Position numbers and translations under genes: made by a program
The notes under the pieces: model-generated
What the model was told of the DNA's origin: nothing
The model's database searches: none
Seen by the model: the letters and a program-made list of their open reading frames with translations, nothing else
Part shown: positions 23,688 to 26,823 of the stretch, one piece after another
Position numbering within the stretch: position 1 is the first letter of the stretch
Layout of the letters: each line of letters opens with the position of its first letter
DNA from: Hyphomicrobiales bacterium
GTDB taxonomy: Bacteria; Pseudomonadota; Alphaproteobacteria; Rhizobiales; Aestuariivirgaceae
DNA length: 26,823 bases
Direction: 5' to 3'
Assembly: GCA_020029455.1 (NCBI GenBank)
Contig: JAIBJH010000007.1
Span: forward strand, 1 to 26,823

Positions 23688-25784
23688 TCAGGCCGCCGGG
23701 ACGTCGAGAAGATCGGGAATGCTCTTCACTTGCTGCAGCGCCCATTTCAGCCGCGACTGCTCCAGCGCGGACAACGCTTTCGGATCAACATTGCTTGAAG
23801 GTGCTATGCCGCTTTCGATATCGGAGAGCTGTTGACGCAGGATCGCCGCCATCAACAGGCTGTGCGCTTCCGACAGCGCCTCCAGCTGCCGTTGCGGCAC
23901 CGCCAGATTGCCGCGCAATGCAGCGAGTCTTCCTCTCGTGCTGCGCTCATGAATGCGGTGGCGCAATGCGGCCGTACGCGCCGCAGAGAAAATTGGCAAG
24001 ACGCCGAGCCGCTTCAAGTCAATGCGGCCCTTCTCGTCGGTCCGGAAGCCACCCATCCAATTGAATGCTGTGCCGGTGTCGGTAGCAGACAGGCTCATGA
24101 GCTTGAGAAAAGCTTCGGACTCTGTTGCGGCAGCAATTGCCTCATTCCTGAGATCTTCCACCAGCTCTACGTCGCCATGAACGCCGACAGCATCAAAAAA
24201 GATGTCGGCATTGAGAATGTCGGCTGGGTCTGTGCGGCTGAGCCACCGTTCCACCTGGTGCCGCCATGCGGATGTCGAAAGGCGCCACTGCCCATTGCGG
24301 GCCATGACCCCGCCCTTGCAAAGCGGAACACCGACCATGTCCAGAATTGCATTCATGCGGCCAGCAACCTGCACCAACCAGGCTTCCGCTGCCGCTTCGT
24401 CGGGGCATGAGAAAATCATCGCATTATCCTGGTCGAGCGCCAGGAGGCTTTCACCCCGGCCACCGGAACCCAGCACCATGACGGCGTAGGTGAGACCCGC
24501 TGGGCGTGCCTGCCCGGCGGCAATTTCAGCTTCGGCCATGGTCGCTGCCCGTGCGGTCAGGGCACAAACCTCACCCGAGATGATGGCCGCCACATCGCGC
24601 GCATCAACATCTTCTTCCACAAGGGCGCGCGCTGCTTCCGCAAGCCTGTGCCAGACGCTGGCAAGTTGCGCTACTGAAGCCGAGTCAGCAAGTGCGCCTG
24701 ACAGGGCAAGCGCTTCATCGGCTCTGAGCCGCAAGAGATCGCGCTGCGTCAGCGCCCCGATCAATTTTCCTTCGTCATCGCTAACGCCGAGGTGCCTGAT
24801 GCTGAGGCGTCGCATGAGGCCCATGGCCACATAAACGAAATCATTCGCTCGCGCCGTGACCAACGGAAAAGAGGCGAAGCGAAGAACGGGTGCCGCAAGA
24901 GCGCTCTCTTGGCCTGCCGCAATGGCGCGCAGGATATCCCGCTCTGTCAAGATCCCCACAGGGCCATTTTTTTCTTTTGGTTCCACAAAAAGCGAGCTGA
25001 CTTTGCTTTCCACCATGATCGCGATTGCCCGCCTGATTGCCACTTTGGGCCCGATCATGACAGGAGGCCCCTTCATGACCTCATTGATGCGGTGCCGGTA
25101 AGGGAAACTGTCAACCCGCGCCATGCTGCGCCCGGGCAATCCCTCTCGCACCGTGATGACTTGCCCACGCCCTTCAACATTCTCGCAAGCACCCCAGGCC
25201 TCCCCTAAGGTGCGTATGCCGCGATGACGCAGCCGCGGGACGAGTGCCAGCAGCACTTGCGCTGTCAGTGTTGCATCGCCCAGTGCCCGGTGGCGATCGA
25301 CAATATCAATCCCCAGCCAAGCGGCCACCGTTTCCAGTGAGTGATCCGGAAGCGCAGGATTGAGCACACGCACAAGGCTGCGCACATCCAGCGCCATGGC
25401 CGGTTTCCACGGCAGACCCACCCGTGCGCACTCTTGTGACAGAAGCTCAAAATCGAAATCGATTGCATAGCCAAGCAGAACGTGGCGGCCATAGAACACA
25501 CGGAATCGCTTATATGCAGTGGCAAAGTCCGGTGCCCCAACCAGCTTCTTGAGCGTGATGCCGTGGATACGGACTGACTCTTCCGGGATGGTTCCGGCAC
25601 CATGGATGTAGCTGGCAAAGTGCAGGCTTGGCTTCACCTCGCCATTGACGATCGCAACCGCGCCTAACTCCAGTATCTGGCTGCTTTTCACATCGAGAGT
25701 CGTCGCCTCGCAATCAAACGAAACAGCTTTAAGCGAGAGGAGCGGCGTTGCAGGTCCTGCAGGCGGAATAGTTAGCAGTTTCAT
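23688..25784 (-). CDS. DnaQ-like exonuclease / CBS pair / DUF294 nucleotidyltransferase fusion
   Basis: The 698-residue protein joins three modules. Residues about 20-185 are a DEDDh 3'-5' exonuclease with Asp24 and Glu26 (SFDCEATTLD), Asp111 (AIDFDFELL), His165 and Asp170 (HRALGDA), so it should be active. Residues about 233-355 are two CBS motifs (GPVGILTERDIL, LIGALTQRDLLRL), which usually bind AMP, ATP or other adenosyl ligands. Residues about 366-510 are a GlnD-like DUF294 nucleotidyltransferase domain with GSGGRGE (439-445) and Asp451/Asp453 in LDQDNAMIF, followed by the helical DUF294_C domain. In other proteobacteria CBS-DUF294 proteins and a DnaQ-like exonuclease are often separate neighbours. 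The ATG overlaps the upstream membrane-protein stop (ATGA). Substrate and role are unknown. Confidence 0.88.
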   Translation of the reverse strand: MKLLTIPPAGPATPLLSLKAVSFDCEATTLDVKSSQILELGAVAIVNGEVKPSLHFASYIHGAGTIPEESVRIHGITLKKLVGAPDFATAYKRFRVFYGRHVLLGYAIDFDFELLSQECARVGLPWKPAMALDVRSLVRVLNPALPDHSLETVAAWLGIDIVDRHRALGDATLTAQVLLALVPRLRHRGIRTLGEAWGACENVEGRGQVITVREGLPGRSMARVDSFPYRHRINEVMKGPPVMIGPKVAIRRAIAIMVESKVSSLFVEPKEKNGPVGILTERDILRAIAAGQESALAAPVLRFASFPLVTARANDFVYVAMGLMRRLSIRHLGVSDDEGKLIGALTQRDLLRLRADEALALSGALADSASVAQLASVWHRLAEAARALVEEDVDARDVAAIISGEVCALTARAATMAEAEIAAGQARPAGLTYAVMVLGSGGRGESLLALDQDNAMIFSCPDEAAAEAWLVQVAGRMNAILDMVGVPLCKGGVMARNGQWRLSTSAWRHQVERWLSRTDPADILNADIFFDAVGVHGDVELVEDLRNEAIAAATESEAFLKLMSLSATDTGTAFNWMGGFRTDEKGRIDLKRLGVLPIFSAARTAALRHRIHERSTRGRLAALRGNLAVPQRQLEALSEAHSLLMAAILRQQLSDIESGIAPSSNVDPKALSALEQSRLKWALQQVKSIPDLLDVPAA

Positions 25785-26149
25785 CGCACGATCCAGCCGT
25801 ACAACAGGGAAGCAGCCAGGAGCAGAATAGCAAGGAGCGCCGCATAGCGGGCATAATAGAGAAAGACGCCACGCAGGATGGTTGCTATCAGGTGCTGCGC
25901 AACATCTGGCGGCGGCCGGTCATGTTCCGCCAGAATGAGCCAGGTCTCGGTTCTCTTGTAAGGGGTGCTGGCTGCAAGCCAGGCTTTCAGCGCGAGAACC
26001 AGTGAGAGAATCAGCGCAAAGGCTCCACCAACCCGCGCCGAAAGATGCGGCTCATAAGAGAACCCCACCATGAAGCAGAGGATTGCCAGCCCGCTATAGG
26101 CGCAGGCCCGGCCTACCGAAATATGGGCGGCGCGTTCGATCGCTTCCAT
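25781..26149 (-). CDS. Small integral membrane protein, unknown (122 aa)
   Basis: No family is recognised. Three hydrophobic segments are visible: about residues 14-32 (RACAYSGLAILCFMVGFSY), 38-58 (ARVGGAFALILSLVLALKAWL) and 98-119 (YYARYAALLAILLLAASLLYGW). A polar loop of about 35 residues lies between the second and third and contains KRTETWLILAEHDRPPPDVA. The ATG at 26149 has no obvious strong ribosome-binding site. Its TGA overlaps the start of the exonuclease-CBS-DUF294 gene (ATGA), so the two are probably made together and may interact at the inner membrane. Confidence 0.8.
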   Translation of the reverse strand: MEAIERAAHISVGRACAYSGLAILCFMVGFSYEPHLSARVGGAFALILSLVLALKAWLAASTPYKRTETWLILAEHDRPPPDVAQHLIATILRGVFLYYARYAALLAILLLAASLLYGWIVR

Positions 26150-26169
26150 GGTTGAAGCTTAGCGGCTTT

Positions 26170-26493
26170 TTAGCTGAACCCAAGAGCTCCCAGGACAAAT
26201 GGCAGTGATGGCAACGTCATGACGGCCATGGTTGCGAGCCAGATGACGCGGGAAGCAAAGCCAGGTTCGGTCTGTCCTGTAAACCGCTCATAGACCGCAG
26301 CCGGCACGCCTGACAGCATCAGGTAAAGTGTCGACAGCAGCAGCGAACTCAGCATGAATACGAGTGGCAGCAAGGCTGGCAGAAAAAATGGATACCAGAG
26401 GCCATGCAGCGCAAAGACAACCGCCAGCAAAGGCGAAAACATTCCGTTGACGATAGCGAGCCCCACGATGGGCACAACGCTGGGAGGCTTCAT
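26170..26493 (-). CDS. Small integral membrane protein, unknown (107 aa)
   Basis: The protein is strongly hydrophobic, with about three membrane helices: residues 7-29 (VPIVGLAIVNGMFSPLLAVV), 34-62 (YPFFLPALLPLVFMLSSLLL) and 84-105 (WLATMAVMTLPSLPFVLGAL). The loop after helix 2 contains AAVYERFTGQTEPG. No catalytic motif or named family is recognised. It starts 3 nt after the yggT stop and is followed, after 20 bp, by the 122-aa membrane gene, all in one direction. Confidence 0.78.
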   Translation of the reverse strand: MKPPSVVPIVGLAIVNGMFSPLLAVVFALHGLWYPFFLPALLPLVFMLSSLLLSTLYLMLSGVPAAVYERFTGQTEPGFASRVIWLATMAVMTLPSLPFVLGALGFS

Positions 26494-26496
26494 CGC

Positions 26497-26802
26497 TCAA
26501 CCTCCAGGCATGACGGGCAGAAGGCCCAGCTGGCCCATGCCGACAAAAAAGCCGAGGCGCAGCAGCATCAGCCACAATACGCCGAAAACGAGAATGATTG
26601 CTTCCGGCAACCCAAGAGGCGTTATCGGCCGCACCAGCGTCAGCGCCGGTTCCGTGATGCGCACGAAAGCACGCCAGATGTAGTTCTGCCAGTTAGGCGG
26701 TGCGAAGAAGGAGAGCACCAGCCGCCCCAGCAATGTGTACATCACCGCTGCCAGGATGAAATTCGGCAGGTGAAAATACCAGTATTGCAGGATGGGGTTC
26801 AT
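26497..26802 (-). CDS. yggT: YggT family membrane protein
   Basis: The 101-residue protein has two main membrane helices around a conserved central segment, RITEPALTLVRPITP, preceded by LGRLVLSFFAPPNWQ; this is the YggT pattern. YggT proteins are small inner-membrane proteins linked to osmotic-stress tolerance and, in Gram-positives and plastids, to division or nucleoid placement. The ATG at 26802 has a purine-rich GGAGGGGG upstream. It heads the minus-strand run of two further membrane proteins and the exonuclease-CBS-DUF294 fusion. More upstream sequence is outside the window. Confidence 0.88.
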   Translation of the reverse strand: MNPILQYWYFHLPNFILAAVMYTLLGRLVLSFFAPPNWQNYIWRAFVRITEPALTLVRPITPLGLPEAIILVFGVLWLMLLRLGFFVGMGQLGLLPVMPGG

Positions 26803-26823
26803 TGCATGTTTCCCCCTCCCCCT

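Overview
The window is an ordinary, gene-dense stretch of an alphaproteobacterial chromosome, most like the Hyphomicrobiales (Rhizobiales). Evidence for this: split glycyl-tRNA synthetase (glyQ/glyS), a DdsA-type polyprenyl synthase beside ispE, ETF-ubiquinone oxidoreductase, a Sua5 gene overlapping a D-2-hydroxyacid dehydrogenase, a CwlJ-like hydrolase, infA-maf-yacG, high GC by eye, and a palindromic intergenic repeat of the rhizobial RIME type. I see no phage, IS element, CRISPR array, rRNA or tRNA. No gene-free gap exceeds about 280 bp.

Layout, left to right. (1) 1-4063, minus strand: TrmN6-like tRNA methyltransferase, S49 peptidase, repeat copy 1, a 63-residue membrane-type protein, a SAM methyltransferase with a TTG start, glyQ, a two-cluster CDGSH protein and the start of glyS. 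Several joints are overlaps or near-overlaps. (2) 4228-6094: ddsA (plus) converges on ispE (minus), which is coupled to an exported TPR protein. (3) 7888-9680: an orphan TadG-like protein with a von Willebrand A domain and its own terminator. (4) 9829-12929: ETF-QO, divergent from a diverged family-4 uracil-DNA glycosylase overlapped by moaB. (5) 12926-14879, minus: HDAC-like deacetylase, xseB and tlyA as an overlapping operon. (6) 14920-21242, plus: Sua5, FAD-linked D-2-hydroxyacid dehydrogenase, MFS carrier and a PPDK-like protein. (7) 21520-23674, plus: cell-wall hydrolase, repeat copy 2, infA, maf, yacG. (8) 23688-26802, minus: YggT, two small membrane proteins and a large exonuclease-CBS-DUF294 fusion.

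Most genes are housekeeping: translation (glyQ/S, infA, Sua5, TlyA, TrmN6), isoprenoid and quinone supply (ispE, ddsA) with a quinone-linked dehydrogenase (ETF-QO), DNA repair (xseB, UDG, YacG) and envelope upkeep (SppA, CwlJ, YggT).

Four points deserve attention. The PPDK-like protein keeps its phospho-histidine and PEP-site residues but has lost key residues of its ATP-grasp domain. The UDG homologue has lost the usual catalytic loop and the one expected cysteine. A three-part exonuclease/CBS/nucleotidyltransferase fusion is coupled to membrane proteins. A 113-bp double-hairpin repeat occurs twice at 90% identity, in the same orientation relative to flanking transcription. I found no clearly new multi-gene system; these are candidate novelties in single genes.
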